From: Arthrobacter sp. C2
Lineage (GTDB): Bacteria > Actinomycetota > Actinomycetes > Actinomycetales > Micrococcaceae
DNA length: 64,000 nt
Reading direction: 5' to 3'
Assembly: GCA_024207135.1 (NCBI GenBank)
Contig: CP042428.1
Location: forward strand, 3,968,001 to 4,032,000
The notes below the pieces were generated by a model, which saw only the letters and a list, made by a program, of their open reading frames with translations, did no database searches and was not told where the DNA came from. Position 1 is the stretch's first letter; each line of letters starts with the position of its first letter. Of the stretch, positions 1 to 8,463 are shown one piece after another. Both the position numbers and the translations under genes were made by a program.

Positions 1-14
1 GGCATGATGAACCC

Positions 15-467
15 ATGAGCGAAAACGAAGACCCCACGCTGCGTTCCGTCGAGCTGACCCGCACGGCAACTGGCCGTTACACGGTGCGCAACGGGGCTGG
101 TGCGGAAATTGAATTTGGCCAGGGCGAAGGGCTGTTGAGCCCGGTGGAGCTGCTGTTGGCGGCGATCGCCGGCTGTTCGTCCATCGACGTCGACACCGTG
201 ACGGCCCGCAGCGCCGAGCCCACGTCCTTCAAGGTGGCGGCCACCGGCCACAAGGTGGTTGAGGACGGTGCCAACCGCATGGACGGGCTGCACCTGTCCT
301 TCAACATGGCGTTCCCGGACACAGTCGAGGGGCGCAAGGCCGCAGGCATGGTCGAACGCCTGGTGGATCTCTCGCACGCGAAGTACTGCACCGTGTCACG
401 GACCGTGGAACGCGGCACTCCCGTCACGAACGACGTCCACGTGGAGCTCGGCGACGCCGAAGGCTGA
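15..467 (+). CDS. OsmC-family peroxiredoxin-like protein
   Basis: 150-residue protein of the OsmC/Ohr fold, a family that reduces organic and fatty-acid hydroperoxides with a pair of redox cysteines. Both cysteines are visible: Cys54 in the helix motif SPVELLLAAIAGCSS and Cys125 in AKYCTVSRT. The length is normal for the family. The ATG at 15 is the first in-frame start in the window. The gene is followed at once by an inverted repeat that should end its transcript. The family call is secure. Whether it is a true peroxidase (OsmC or Ohr type) or one of the uncharacterised OsmC-like branches cannot be settled by eye. Confidence 0.88.
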   Translation: MSENEDPTLRSVELTRTATGRYTVRNGAGAEIEFGQGEGLLSPVELLLAAIAGCSSIDVDTVTARSAEPTSFKVAATGHKVVEDGANRMDGLHLSFNMAFPDTVEGRKAAGMVERLVDLSHAKYCTVSRTVERGTPVTNDVHVELGDAEG

Positions 468-469
468 GA

Positions 470-500
470 GGACCACCCGGCGACATCTGGGTGGGTCCTT
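470..500 (+). terminator. hairpin after the OsmC-like gene
   Basis: Inverted repeat of about ten pairs (aggaccaccc pairing with gggtgggtcct, one bulge) directly after the stop codon at 467. It lies between this gene and the convergent minus-strand gene ending at 559, so it may act in both directions. No clear U-tract follows. Confidence 0.55.
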
Positions 501-558
501 CGGTGGCCCCAACAAACCGGCGCCCGGTGGATCGCCAGTGGTGCGCGGAGCCGGACCG

Positions 559-1374
559 CTACGCGGCAGTCACGGGAAGTCCTATGCCGATTCCCTTCCT
601 GGCCTGGCGTTTCAACAGCTCGTCATGGACAAAGGGCGCGTATCCGGCCATCATCATCAGTGCGAAGGCGATCAGCGGCATCGCGGTGTTGAGCATCAAC
701 ACGATGCCGAGGTGCAGTGATGCCCCGATGAGAAACGCGACCAGGCGCAGCCCGGGAATCCACAGCGCCACGGAGAGGAAGAGTTCCGCGCAGACGCTCC
801 CGATGGCCAAGGCGGGCAGCAGGCTCACCGGCACCGGGACCCAATCGCGCAGGTGGTGTCCGATGACCTCGCCGGAGAGGTACTGCTCGTTCAGCTTGGA
901 AACGGCGGTGAACGCGTAGACCGTGGTGATTTGCACCTTGAGCAGAAAAGCCGGCCAGTAGGGAACCTGCAGCACCCTGTTCCAGGCACCGGGCCGCAGT
1001 GTCTTGTGTGCCCCGCTGCAGGACAAGAAGAAGGCCAATGCCGCCTGCAGGACCAAGTGGTTGCTGAAGGCCTGTTGGTCTGCGCCCAGAGCAACCACCG
1101 AGGTGGCACAGACCAGGATCATCGGCAGTCGCCCGGCAATGCCCAGCACCGAGCCAAGGCCGGCGATCAGGGCCACGGCGAACATGCCCAGCACCAGCTG
1201 TTCCCCGAGCGGGGGCAGTTGCTCGAAATACGGCATGGCCAGCCGCTCCCCGCCGGCGACTAGGGCCAGGACCACGAACCATTCGGTGGCCACGATCAAG
1301 GAAGCGATCCCCAAAAGTATCCGCCCGATGGCCAGCGGACGGGCGTCGATGGTGCCGCTCATGATCCGGGACAT
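559..1374 (-). CDS. HTTM/DoxX-like multi-pass membrane protein
   Basis: Integral membrane protein of about 271 residues with six to seven hydrophobic segments. It resembles the HTTM (vitamin-K-dependent gamma-carboxylase-like) membrane group: an N-terminal ARPLAIGRILLG segment, a mid-protein FSNHLVLQAALAFFLSCSGAH stretch, and a VYAFTAVSKLNEQYLSG motif. The ATG at 1374 is preferred because GAGGAGG lies seven bases upstream; an upstream in-frame start would lengthen the overlap with the gene before it. It overlaps that gene (1359-1793) by 16 bases, so the two are translationally coupled. The biochemical role is unknown; DoxX-like oxidoreductase partners are an alternative family. Confidence 0.7.
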   Translation of the reverse strand: MSRIMSGTIDARPLAIGRILLGIASLIVATEWFVVLALVAGGERLAMPYFEQLPPLGEQLVLGMFAVALIAGLGSVLGIAGRLPMILVCATSVVALGADQQAFSNHLVLQAALAFFLSCSGAHKTLRPGAWNRVLQVPYWPAFLLKVQITTVYAFTAVSKLNEQYLSGEVIGHHLRDWVPVPVSLLPALAIGSVCAELFLSVALWIPGLRLVAFLIGASLHLGIVLMLNTAMPLIAFALMMMAGYAPFVHDELLKRQARKGIGIGLPVTAA

Positions 1375-1793
1375 GGCAATTCCTCCTCGCGCTGCGGGGT
1401 TTCGCTGGACATCCGCACGGAGACCACGTCGTCGCGAGTTCGGCAAAGGAAATCCGCGACGGGTACGAAGTAGTCGATCTCGATCCGAAGTCCGGACACG
1501 ATTTCACCCATGGGCACGTCTTCGGTTGCCCCGTTGGCGGTGAGAACCTCGACGGTCGGCGTTGAAACATATTGGGTATACATATGCCAGCTGAAACGCT
1601 CTGCCTGTTCAGAGCCCCCGATAGCCTGTAACGGGATCAATATCATCAGGCCAGTTGCTGCTGCGACAGTTGCGGCGCGCAGCACCTTCTTCGGTCGCGA
1701 TGGCGGCGCGGCACCGGCCATGGCCCGATCCGGACCGCTTACGTCGCCTCGGCGCGTGCTTGCCTGTTTGCCCCCAACATCCCCCAATGTCAT
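1359..1793 (-). CDS. small membrane-anchored protein, partner of HTTM-like protein
   Basis: 144 residues with a basic N-terminus, one hydrophobic segment (about residues 40-60: RAATVAAATGLMILIPLQA) and an extracytoplasmic tail carrying RFSWHMYTQYVS. SWHM-type motifs are common in short proteins encoded beside HTTM-family genes, which fits its overlap with the following gene. The tail has a single conserved-looking cysteine in DFLCRTRDD. The start is uncertain: no good ribosome binding site precedes the ATG at 1793, and a second ATG lies at 1721. Function unknown; it probably forms a complex with, or modifies the activity of, the downstream membrane protein. Confidence 0.6.
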   Translation of the reverse strand: MTLGDVGGKQASTRRGDVSGPDRAMAGAAPPSRPKKVLRAATVAAATGLMILIPLQAIGGSEQAERFSWHMYTQYVSTPTVEVLTANGATEDVPMGEIVSGLRIEIDYFVPVADFLCRTRDDVVSVRMSSETPQREEELPCPGS

Positions 1794-2216
1794 GCTTCGG
1801 AGTCTAGCGGCAGCTGCACGGTTCTGTCAGGGCTTTGGGGAAGTTCACCCAAATCCGTTCGCCTTGATGATCATTCGAAATTTCCAAGGATTGCTGTCAG
1901 TCGTTGGGGGAGTATCCGGTGCAGGACGTCGTTGGACACCCCGCCTGTTACTGCAAGCTCCAGGGGCTTGAATGGCATCCAAAAAGCAGCAGGCCGCAAT
2001 CCAGCCGAGAGTCATGGGCGCGTTGTCCCGGAATGTCCTCCTGCCTTGAGGACTGACAAATCTGACGGAACCAGGCACCCCGGGGAATTGCGAGTCTTCG
2101 AGGGTCGGCACCGTCTCACCGATGCAGCGCAAGCAAAGGACTGCACAGGGTGTTATCGAGGCCGGGCCGCGTCCTGAAAGGAATCGGGGGAGCAACTAGT
2201 CACCACGGGGATTGCC
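1794..2216. other. intergenic stretch, no supported gene
   Basis: 423 bases between two minus-strand genes. Short open frames exist on both strands, but none has a ribosome binding site, coding periodicity or recognisable protein features. It presumably holds the promoter of the pair at 559-1793. No repeat or RNA structure was recognised. Confidence 0.5.
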
Positions 2217-2843
2217 TCACAGAAGTGTGATGATGGTTGCCACGTATGCAAACATGAAGCCGTGCCCAACTGTATAGACGACCGTGTATGGCCACCTTGT
2301 CCCAAATTGTTGATCTGTCGGCAACACCCGCCGTCCGCCGTTGATGGCAAACGCCAGCCGCACGTCGGGAATCCGCACCCGGTAGAGGTACAAAGAGAAC
2401 AGAAACGTTGCCGACGCCGCGAATCCGAGGGCGGGGATTCCGACGAACCCGGTGGTGATTGGCAGCGCCGTGGCAAGTATGGCGAGCAAGGCGTTGCTAA
2501 AGACATTCATGCCGCCCAGAACACGGTCCATCTTCGAGTCCCGCGCTATGGCGTATCGGTACCTTCCCCAATACGCGCCCGCCCAGGCCATGAGCGGGAC
2601 GTAGGTAAATAGCAGCACGTTGTTTCGGTCCGGATCGAAAAGCGGAGTTTCGCATCTTCTCGAAACGGACGAGGGGTCTCTCGCTTCATCGGCTGCCTCT
2701 TGACCCGGGGTCTTCGATTGCTGACATGCCTGTGTGGTTGGCGTGCCGGCATGCGCCTGTTGGGCAGCCAGCCCTATCCCCGCCGTTGACAACACTGCGT
2801 CGAACACCAGGATGCATCCCCGCATTAGCCCAAAGCCAGTCAC
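2217..2843 (-). CDS. hypothetical membrane protein
   Basis: About 208 residues if started at the GTG at 2843, which has a GGGGG run a few bases upstream; an ATG at 2825 is the alternative. The N-terminus looks like an uncleaved or secretory signal (hydrophobic to LAAQQAHAG), followed by a polar Thr/Gln/Ser-rich segment. Then come about four membrane-spanning stretches (NVLLFTYVPLMAWAGAYWG, NVFSNALLAILATALPI, FAASATFLFSLYLYR and a C-terminal HGFMFAYVATIITLL). No family was recognised. Its base composition is slightly lower in GC than its neighbours, and it stands alone between two transcription units. It is probably real because the hydrophobic pattern is coherent, but function is unknown. Confidence 0.45.
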   Translation of the reverse strand: MTGFGLMRGCILVFDAVLSTAGIGLAAQQAHAGTPTTQACQQSKTPGQEAADEARDPSSVSRRCETPLFDPDRNNVLLFTYVPLMAWAGAYWGRYRYAIARDSKMDRVLGGMNVFSNALLAILATALPITTGFVGIPALGFAASATFLFSLYLYRVRIPDVRLAFAINGGRRVLPTDQQFGTRWPYTVVYTVGHGFMFAYVATIITLL

Positions 2844-2993
2844 GCAAAACCCCCATTTTACGTCGTGGAAACGAGCCTTACAGAACGAGGCAGGATTGTC
2901 CACGGTTCATAGGGGAGTATTTGGCCGTTGCCCGCGGAATCCGTATGTGAGCAAGGGGAAGGGGAAGGGTGAACGGCTGAGTCGCTGCCGGGG

Positions 2994-3842
2994 CTAGGAG
3001 AACACCACGGTGCGGTAGCCGTCGAGCATGACCCTGCGCTCGGCATGCCAGGCCACGGCGCGGGTGAGCGTGCGCCCCTCCACGTCGCGACCCATGGCCA
3101 CGAACTGGCTGGCGGTGCGGGCATGGTCCACCCGTATGACCTCCTGCTCGATGATCGGCCCCTCGTCCAGGTCCGCCGTGACGTAATGGGCGGTCGCGCC
3201 AATGAGCTTCACGCCGCGGGCGTGGGCCTGGTGGTAGGGCTTGGCCCCCTTGAAGGAGGGCAGGAACGAGTGGTGGATGTTGATGGCGCGGCCGTTGAGC
3301 GCGCGGCACAAATCGTCCGAGAGGATCTGCATGTAGCGGGCCAGCACCACCAATTCGATGTTGTGCTCGTCCACCAGCGCCAGCAGCTGTGCCTCGGCCT
3401 GGGCCTTGGTCGCTGCGGTGACCGGGATGTGGATGAATTCAATGCCATGGAAGTCGGCCATGGGCTTCAGGTCCAGGTGGTTGGAGACGATGACCGGGAT
3501 CTCCACCGGCAGGGTCCCGGCACGCTGGGCAAAGAGCAGGTCGTTGAGCGCGTGGCCTTCCTTGGACACCATGATCAAGGTCCGCACCTGGGAGCCGGCC
3601 GCGGTGATGCCCAGTTCCATGCCGAATTCCTCGCGCACCGGACCCAGTGCGTTGCGCACCGCATCGAGGTCCTGGGCCGTGGCCACGGCGATGCGCATGA
3701 AGAAGTTGTGGGTCTCGGGGCTTTCGAATTGCTGCGACTCGGTGATGTTGCACCCCGCGCTCAGCAAGGCTCCGGACACGGCGTGGACGATGCCCGGACG
3801 GTCGGGACAAGACAGGGAGACAATGAATTCGTTGGTGGTCAC
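2994..3842 (-). CDS. purU: formyltetrahydrofolate deformylase
   Basis: 282 residues, normal length for PurU, which hydrolyses 10-formyl-tetrahydrofolate to formate and tetrahydrofolate and so balances the one-carbon pool. An N-terminal ACT regulatory domain (about residues 5-85, starting FIVSLSCPDRPGIVHAVSG) precedes a formyltransferase-fold domain (about 88-280). The catalytic Asn-His-Asp set is visible: Asn188 and His190 in INIHHSFLPSF, and Asp226 in TADLDEGPI. It lies 62 bases downstream of the flavoprotein gene on the same strand, so the two probably share a transcript divergent from glyA-folD. The neighbouring folate genes support the call. Confidence 0.95.
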   Translation of the reverse strand: MTTNEFIVSLSCPDRPGIVHAVSGALLSAGCNITESQQFESPETHNFFMRIAVATAQDLDAVRNALGPVREEFGMELGITAAGSQVRTLIMVSKEGHALNDLLFAQRAGTLPVEIPVIVSNHLDLKPMADFHGIEFIHIPVTAATKAQAEAQLLALVDEHNIELVVLARYMQILSDDLCRALNGRAINIHHSFLPSFKGAKPYHQAHARGVKLIGATAHYVTADLDEGPIIEQEVIRVDHARTASQFVAMGRDVEGRTLTRAVAWHAERRVMLDGYRTVVFS

Positions 3843-3904
3843 GTATTCACGCTACATGCAGGCAACGCCGTGGCTGAATCCGGTGAAGTGGAATGCGGAC
3901 GCTA

Positions 3905-5011
3905 CTACCGGGAATCGGCCGTGGCGGTGTCGGTGGCCGCGGCGTCCTGGAGCCTGCCGGCGGCAACGGCGGCGGCACGCCCGGCACGGGTCGCCCCGAT
4001 GGTGGACGCCGAGGCGCCGTACCCGACCAGGATCAGGCCCGGGACCTTGGGAACAGACACCGAATCCTCACCCATGAGGATCCCGCCACCGGGCTCGCGC
4101 AGGCCCAGCGGCGCCAGGTGGTCAAGGGAAGCCCGGAACCCGGTGGCCCACAGGATCACGTCGATCTCCTCGGTGCTGCCGTTGGCGAAGGTGATCGAAC
4201 GGGCGGAGAGCGAGTCGATCGCACCGCGTGAGACCAGCACCCCCGAATCGATTCCCTCCTGGTAGAAATCGGTCAAGGGGAGGCCCGTCACCGAGACCAC
4301 GGACAACGGCGGCAATCCGGCACGGGTACGCGCATTGACGTTGTTCTCAACCTCGATGCCCCACTCCTTGTTCTGTGGCGCTTCCCTCCACTGCGGCGCT
4401 CGCCGAGTGGACCATAGGGTGTCAATTCCCAGCGTGGAAAGCTGCAGCAGGAACTGGGCGGCGCTGGTGCCGCCGCCCACCACCAGCACTCGTTGGCCCA
4501 GGAACTGCTCCGGCGCCACAAAGTCGTGGGTGTGCAGCTGGCGACCGGTGAATTCGCGTTGCCCGGGGTAATACGGCCAATATGGCTTGTCCCAGGTTCC
4601 GGTGGCGTTGATGACCGTGGCCGCGCGGATGGTGCGTCCGTCGGTTGCAGTGATCGTGAATCCGTCCTCGAGGGAACCCGTGACGTTGCGCACCTTGAAG
4701 GGCCGGATCACCGGCAGTGCGAAGGCCGATTCGTAGGCCCCGTAGTAGCGGGCAACCACCGCCGAGGCCGGCTCGCGGGGATCGGGGGTGGCAAGGTCCA
4801 TGCCGGGAAGGGAGTGCAGCCCGTGGGCACGGTCGAAAGTCAATGAATCCCAGCGGTGGCGCCATGCTCCGCCCGGGCCGTCGTTGGCGTCCAGCACCAC
4901 GAAGTCCTCGTGGGGAACAAGGCCCTTGCGCCGCAAATGGTGGGCCGCCGAGAGCCCTGCCTGCCCGGCACCGATGACGACCGTGCGCATTTCGTGGCTC
5001 GTGGACTGCAT
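3905..5011 (-). CDS. flavin-containing monooxygenase-like NAD(P)/FAD oxidoreductase
   Basis: 368 residues with two dinucleotide-binding motifs: GAGQAG at residues 14-19 for FAD, and GGGTSA at 179-184 for NAD(P)H. It also has the INATGTW and LWATGF motifs usual in flavin monooxygenase-like and CzcO-like proteins. It is short for a Baeyer-Villiger enzyme and lacks an obvious second catalytic domain. The first ATG (5011) is used; another in-frame ATG lies at residue 8. It precedes purU on the same strand and is divergent from the ZTP-riboswitch-controlled glyA. The substrate is unknown. A direct role in folate metabolism is only suggested by position. Confidence 0.8.
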   Translation of the reverse strand: MQSTSHEMRTVVIGAGQAGLSAAHHLRRKGLVPHEDFVVLDANDGPGGAWRHRWDSLTFDRAHGLHSLPGMDLATPDPREPASAVVARYYGAYESAFALPVIRPFKVRNVTGSLEDGFTITATDGRTIRAATVINATGTWDKPYWPYYPGQREFTGRQLHTHDFVAPEQFLGQRVLVVGGGTSAAQFLLQLSTLGIDTLWSTRRAPQWREAPQNKEWGIEVENNVNARTRAGLPPLSVVSVTGLPLTDFYQEGIDSGVLVSRGAIDSLSARSITFANGSTEEIDVILWATGFRASLDHLAPLGLREPGGGILMGEDSVSVPKVPGLILVGYGASASTIGATRAGRAAAVAAGRLQDAAATDTATADSR

Positions 5012-5107
5012 TCCTGGTGGCCCTCCTTCAGGGACGTGTTCATTGAAGATTCAACGTTCTTAGTGTGTAACAGTCCCAACCACGGGCCTATTCCGACTAA
5101 TATTGAA

Positions 5108-5190
5108 TGGTGTCGCGACTGGCGTTGGGTGGGGTGAACCACCGGGGAGCGGCACATGAGCTAACCACGGACCGCGCGCCTGGGTCCGGG
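5108..5190 (+). promoter_or_regulatory. ZTP/ZMP (pfl) riboswitch upstream of glyA-folD
   Basis: The conserved core of the pfl motif is present in order: gtgtcgcgactggcg (from 5110), a ggtgg/ccacc stem, accggggagcggcac (to 5155), a variable linker, and ccgcgcgcctggg (5172-5184). Stem P1 pairs gtgtcg (5110-5115) with cggcac (5150-5155). The 3' stem-loop pairs ggacc (5169-5173) with ggtcc (5183-5187), its loop forming the known pseudoknot. These RNAs bind ZTP/ZMP, a purine intermediate that builds up when 10-formyl-tetrahydrofolate is short, and raise expression of folate genes. It lies 65 bases before glyA, the classic target, with folD after it. No clear U-rich terminator follows, so control may act on translation. 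Confidence 0.9.
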
Positions 5191-5254
5191 GGTTGAATGT
5201 TTCGCAATGTGTACCTGCCCGAAGACCAACCCTCACCCACTGGAGTTCAACACC

Positions 5255-6541
5255 ATGAGCAAGAATCCCGTGACCAACCAGTCCCTCGCAGAGATCGATC
5301 CGGAAATCGCCGAGGTCCTCAAGCTTGAGCTGGGCCGCCAACGCGACACCCTGGAAATGATCGCCTCCGAGAACTTCGCCCCGCGCGCAGTCCTTGAGGC
5401 CCAGGGCTCGGTCCTGACCAACAAGTACGCCGAGGGCTACCCGGGCCGCCGCTACTACGGCGGCTGCGAGCACGTCGACGTGGCCGAGAACCTGGCCATC
5501 GAACGCGTAAAGACCCTCTTTGGCTCCAAGTTCGCCAACGTCCAGCCGCACTCCGGCGCCTCGGCCAACGCCGCGGCCCTCTCGGCCATGATCGAACCAG
5601 GCGACAAGATCCTGGGCCTGTCCCTGGCCCACGGCGGACACCTGACCCACGGCATGAAGCTGAACTTCTCCGGCAAACTCTACAAGGTCGCCGCCTACGA
5701 GGTTGATCCGGAAACCTTCCGCGTGGACATGGTCAAGCTCCGCGCCCAGGCCATCGCCGAGAAGCCGCAGGTCATCATCGCCGGCTGGTCCGCCTACCCG
5801 CGCCAGCTCGACTTCGCCGAGTTCCGTGCCATCGCCGACGAAGTCGGCGCCAAGCTCTGGGTCGACATGGCCCACTTCGCCGGACTGGTCGCTGCCGGCC
5901 TGCACCCGAACCCGGTCCCGTACGCCGACGTAGTCACCTCCACCGTGCACAAGACCCTTGCCGGTCCACGCTCGGGCCTGATCCTGACCAACGATCCGGA
6001 CCTGGCCAAGAAGATCAATTCCAACGTCTTCCCCGGCCACCAGGGCGGTCCGCTGATGCACGCGATCGCCGGCAAGGCGGTTGCCTTCAAGATCGCCGCC
6101 GGCGAGGAATTCAAGGAGCGCCAGGTCCTGACCCTCGAGGGTGCCAAGATCCTGGCCGAGCGCCTGACCGCCGAGGATGTCACTGCGGCCGGCGTCTCGG
6201 TGCTCACCGGCGGCACCGACGTGCACCTGGTCCTGGTGGACTTGCGCAACTCGGAGCTCGACGGCAAGCAGGCCGAAGACCTGCTGCACGAAATCGGGAT
6301 CACCGTGAACCGCAACTCGGTGCCCTTCGACCCGCGCCCGCCGATGACCACCTCGGGACTGCGCATCGGCACCCCGGCACTGGCCACCCGCGGCTTTGAC
6401 GCAGCGGCCTTCACCGAGGTTGCCGACATCATCGGTGTCGCGCTGCGCGACGGGCAGAACGCCGACAAGGCCGCCCTGGCCGCGCGCGTTGACACCTTGG
6501 CCAAGGCCTTCCCGCTCTACGAAGGCCTCGAAGACTGGTAA
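5255..6541 (+). CDS. glyA: serine hydroxymethyltransferase
   Basis: 428-residue PLP enzyme that interconverts serine plus tetrahydrofolate and glycine plus 5,10-methylene-tetrahydrofolate, the main entry of one-carbon units. The PLP lysine is Lys233 in [13 protein letters not shown]. Other family marks are EMIASENF near residue 34, [17 protein letters not shown] near 57, and VDMAHFAGL near 203. The start is the ATG at 5255, with GGAG nine bases upstream; an upstream in-frame extension would run into the riboswitch leader. It is the first gene behind the ZTP riboswitch and is followed 82 bases later by folD, forming a two-gene folate operon. Confidence 0.97.
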   Translation: MSKNPVTNQSLAEIDPEIAEVLKLELGRQRDTLEMIASENFAPRAVLEAQGSVLTNKYAEGYPGRRYYGGCEHVDVAENLAIERVKTLFGSKFANVQPHSGASANAAALSAMIEPGDKILGLSLAHGGHLTHGMKLNFSGKLYKVAAYEVDPETFRVDMVKLRAQAIAEKPQVIIAGWSAYPRQLDFAEFRAIADEVGAKLWVDMAHFAGLVAAGLHPNPVPYADVVTSTVHKTLAGPRSGLILTNDPDLAKKINSNVFPGHQGGPLMHAIAGKAVAFKIAAGEEFKERQVLTLEGAKILAERLTAEDVTAAGVSVLTGGTDVHLVLVDLRNSELDGKQAEDLLHEIGITVNRNSVPFDPRPPMTTSGLRIGTPALATRGFDAAAFTEVADIIGVALRDGQNADKAALAARVDTLAKAFPLYEGLEDW

Positions 6542-6623
6542 TCGGCCACTGGCCCCCAACTCGGCACGGCCGCCGCTACAGCGCGCGCCCGCAACCTCTT
6601 TCCTGAACGGAGCACCACCACCC

Positions 6624-7505
6624 ATGACTGCACAGATCCTTGACGGCAAGGCAACTGCAAAGGCCATCAAGGCCGAACTGACCGAACGCGTCGCGGCCCT
6701 GGCCACACGCGGCGTCACCCCGGGCCTTGGCACCATCCTGGTCGGATCCGACCCCGGATCCACCTGGTACGTCGGCGGCAAGCACAAGGACTGTGCGGAG
6801 GTCGGCATCAAGTCGATCCGCGTGGACCTGCCCGAGGACACCACCCAGGAAGACCTGCTGGCCAAGGTCCGCGAACTGAACGAGAACCCGGAATGCACCG
6901 GCTACATCGTCCAGCTGCCGCTGCCCAAGCACATCGACCAGGACGTTATCCTCGAGGCCATGGACCCGGCCAAGGACGCCGACGGCCTGCACCCGATGAA
7001 CCTTGGCCGCCTGGTCGCAAACGTCAACCGCCCGATGACCTCGCCGCTGCCCTGCACGCCCAAGGGCTGCGTGGTGCTCCTGGAGCGCCACGGCATCGAC
7101 CTGAACGGCAAGAACGTGCTGGTCGTGGGCCGCGGGGTGACCATTGGCCGCCCGATCGGTCTGCTGCTGACCCGCCGCGACATCAACGCGACGGTCACCC
7201 TGGCGCACACCGGCACCAAGGACCTGGCCAAGCACCTCGCCGAGGCCGACGTGGTGGTTGCCGCCGCTGGCCAGCCGCACATGATCAAGGCCAAGGACCT
7301 CAAGCCCGGCGCGATCGTGCTGGACGTGGGCGTCTCGCGCGTCAACGACGAGAACGGCAAGGCCGTTGTCACCGGAGACGTGGATCCGGCGGCCTACGAG
7401 GTTGCCTCCTGGATCTCCCCGAACCCGGGCGGCGTGGGCCCGATGACCCGTGCCATGCTGCTGGCCAACGTGGTCGAGTCCGCGGAGCGCGCGGCCGGAC
7501 TATAA
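6624..7505 (+). CDS. folD: methylenetetrahydrofolate dehydrogenase / methenyl-THF cyclohydrolase
   Basis: 293 residues, standard FolD length. The bifunctional enzyme oxidises 5,10-methylene-THF with NADP and hydrolyses methenyl-THF to 10-formyl-THF. The catalytic lysine region is [12 protein letters not shown] (Lys53). The nucleotide-binding stretch is [15 protein letters not shown], and the C-terminal family motif [14 protein letters not shown] is intact. The start ATG at 6624 follows a weak GGAG about ten bases upstream; longer in-frame extension overlaps glyA and is rejected. It works directly on the product of GlyA. A strong terminator follows at 7530. Confidence 0.97.
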   Translation: MTAQILDGKATAKAIKAELTERVAALATRGVTPGLGTILVGSDPGSTWYVGGKHKDCAEVGIKSIRVDLPEDTTQEDLLAKVRELNENPECTGYIVQLPLPKHIDQDVILEAMDPAKDADGLHPMNLGRLVANVNRPMTSPLPCTPKGCVVLLERHGIDLNGKNVLVVGRGVTIGRPIGLLLTRRDINATVTLAHTGTKDLAKHLAEADVVVAAAGQPHMIKAKDLKPGAIVLDVGVSRVNDENGKAVVTGDVDPAAYEVASWISPNPGGVGPMTRAMLLANVVESAERAAGL

Positions 7506-7529
7506 ACAGGTCCGCCACGGAACGACAAC

Positions 7530-7577
7530 GGCCCGTGTGTGGTTCCCCTTTCAATCGAAGGGAACCACACACGGGCC
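7530..7577 (+). terminator. strong hairpin terminator after folD
   Basis: Perfect 18-base-pair stem: ggcccgtgtgtggttccc pairs with gggaaccacacacgggcc around a 12-base loop, 25 bases after the folD stop. No U-tract follows, as is common in actinobacteria. Confidence 0.85.
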
Positions 7578-7625
7578 GCTTGCTGTCCGGAAAGGATGCC
7601 AAGGTCCCATGCGTAGGATGGCTCC

Positions 7626-8231
7626 ATGACCGCCGACACCGCTCTTGCCACGCGACGCCGCCTGCCGGAGCGCCTGCAGTGGGTCATCGGGCTGCTGGTG
7701 TTCGCCGCGGCCTGCTACGCGGTCTTCGGGTGGTTGTATGACCGGGAAATCCACGATGCCGCGGGCAACAGGTTGGTCTTCTACCTTGGTTGGCAAGACG
7801 GGGAATTCGCGGCCCTGGCATTCGTGGTCGGGGAACTGGCAATGGGCGCGGTGTTGCTGCTGCTGGTCGGGCCACCGGTCGCACGAATCCGCAACACCGC
7901 AGTCTTTGTCATTGTTCAGCTGTTGCTCTTTGCCGTGGGCCTCGTGCTGTTCCTGTTCTGGGCGGGGGCCTGCCTTCTCATCATGATGGGTGCTGGAATG
8001 GGCTCGATGGATCCGGTCACCGCCCCGGACGGCAAACGGGTGCTCCTGGATCGCAGCATGGCCGATGGCGACATCACCGCGGTATGGGTTCCACACTCGC
8101 GGTTCATGTATGCGGAACTGCCCGACAGCAGCTTCCCGGCCGAGAGATATGTCCAGAGCGAGGTCTGCGCCCTGGAAACCAATTCCGAGCCTTGGGTCCT
8201 TTCCTGCCAGGGAATTGAAATGGTTCTCTAG
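7626..8231 (+). CDS. hypothetical membrane protein, three TM segments
   Basis: 201 residues. Three hydrophobic segments are visible at about residues 18-38 (WVIGLLVFAAACYAVFGWLY), 57-80 (AALAFVVGELAMGAVLLLLVG) and 88-118. They are followed by a soluble C-terminal domain of about 75 residues with two cysteines (SEVCALE and VLSCQG). The ATG at 7626 has AGGA seven bases upstream. The gene sits alone after the folD terminator. No family was recognised; the exported C-terminal part with paired cysteines suggests a disulfide-stabilised extracytoplasmic domain. Confidence 0.65.
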   Translation: MTADTALATRRRLPERLQWVIGLLVFAAACYAVFGWLYDREIHDAAGNRLVFYLGWQDGEFAALAFVVGELAMGAVLLLLVGPPVARIRNTAVFVIVQLLLFAVGLVLFLFWAGACLLIMMGAGMGSMDPVTAPDGKRVLLDRSMADGDITAVWVPHSRFMYAELPDSSFPAERYVQSEVCALETNSEPWVLSCQGIEMVL

Positions 8232-8463
8232 CGTAACCGCCGACCTTAATCGTTGCCTCTGACGCCCTTTGTATGTTTCAGGGGTCGATTTAATTCGCCT
8301 GTTCGCCGTACCCGGAAGCAGAATCATTCCCAGTACACCAGCTCGGATCCGGTAGTTGATTCCTCGGTGCAGGTACCCCCCCCGATGCGACTATATGGGC
8401 CACTTGATGGGTTTCGTGGGGTCGGTAGTCGCAGGCGGCCACCGACCCCTTGAAACCAATTGC

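Noticed and set aside
1845-2195. 116-codon minus-strand frame in the first long intergenic region
   Set aside because: No ribosome binding site, irregular composition and no hydrophobic or domain pattern.
5012-5254. glyA leader considered as a glycine or THF riboswitch
   Set aside because: The gactggcg, accggggagcg and cgcgcgcctggg blocks fit the ZTP motif, and no glycine-type tandem aptamer is present.
5060-6898. 612-codon open frame antisense to glyA and folD
   Set aside because: A shadow of high-GC codon bias in two well-supported genes; it has no ribosome binding site, covers the riboswitch region and resembles no protein.
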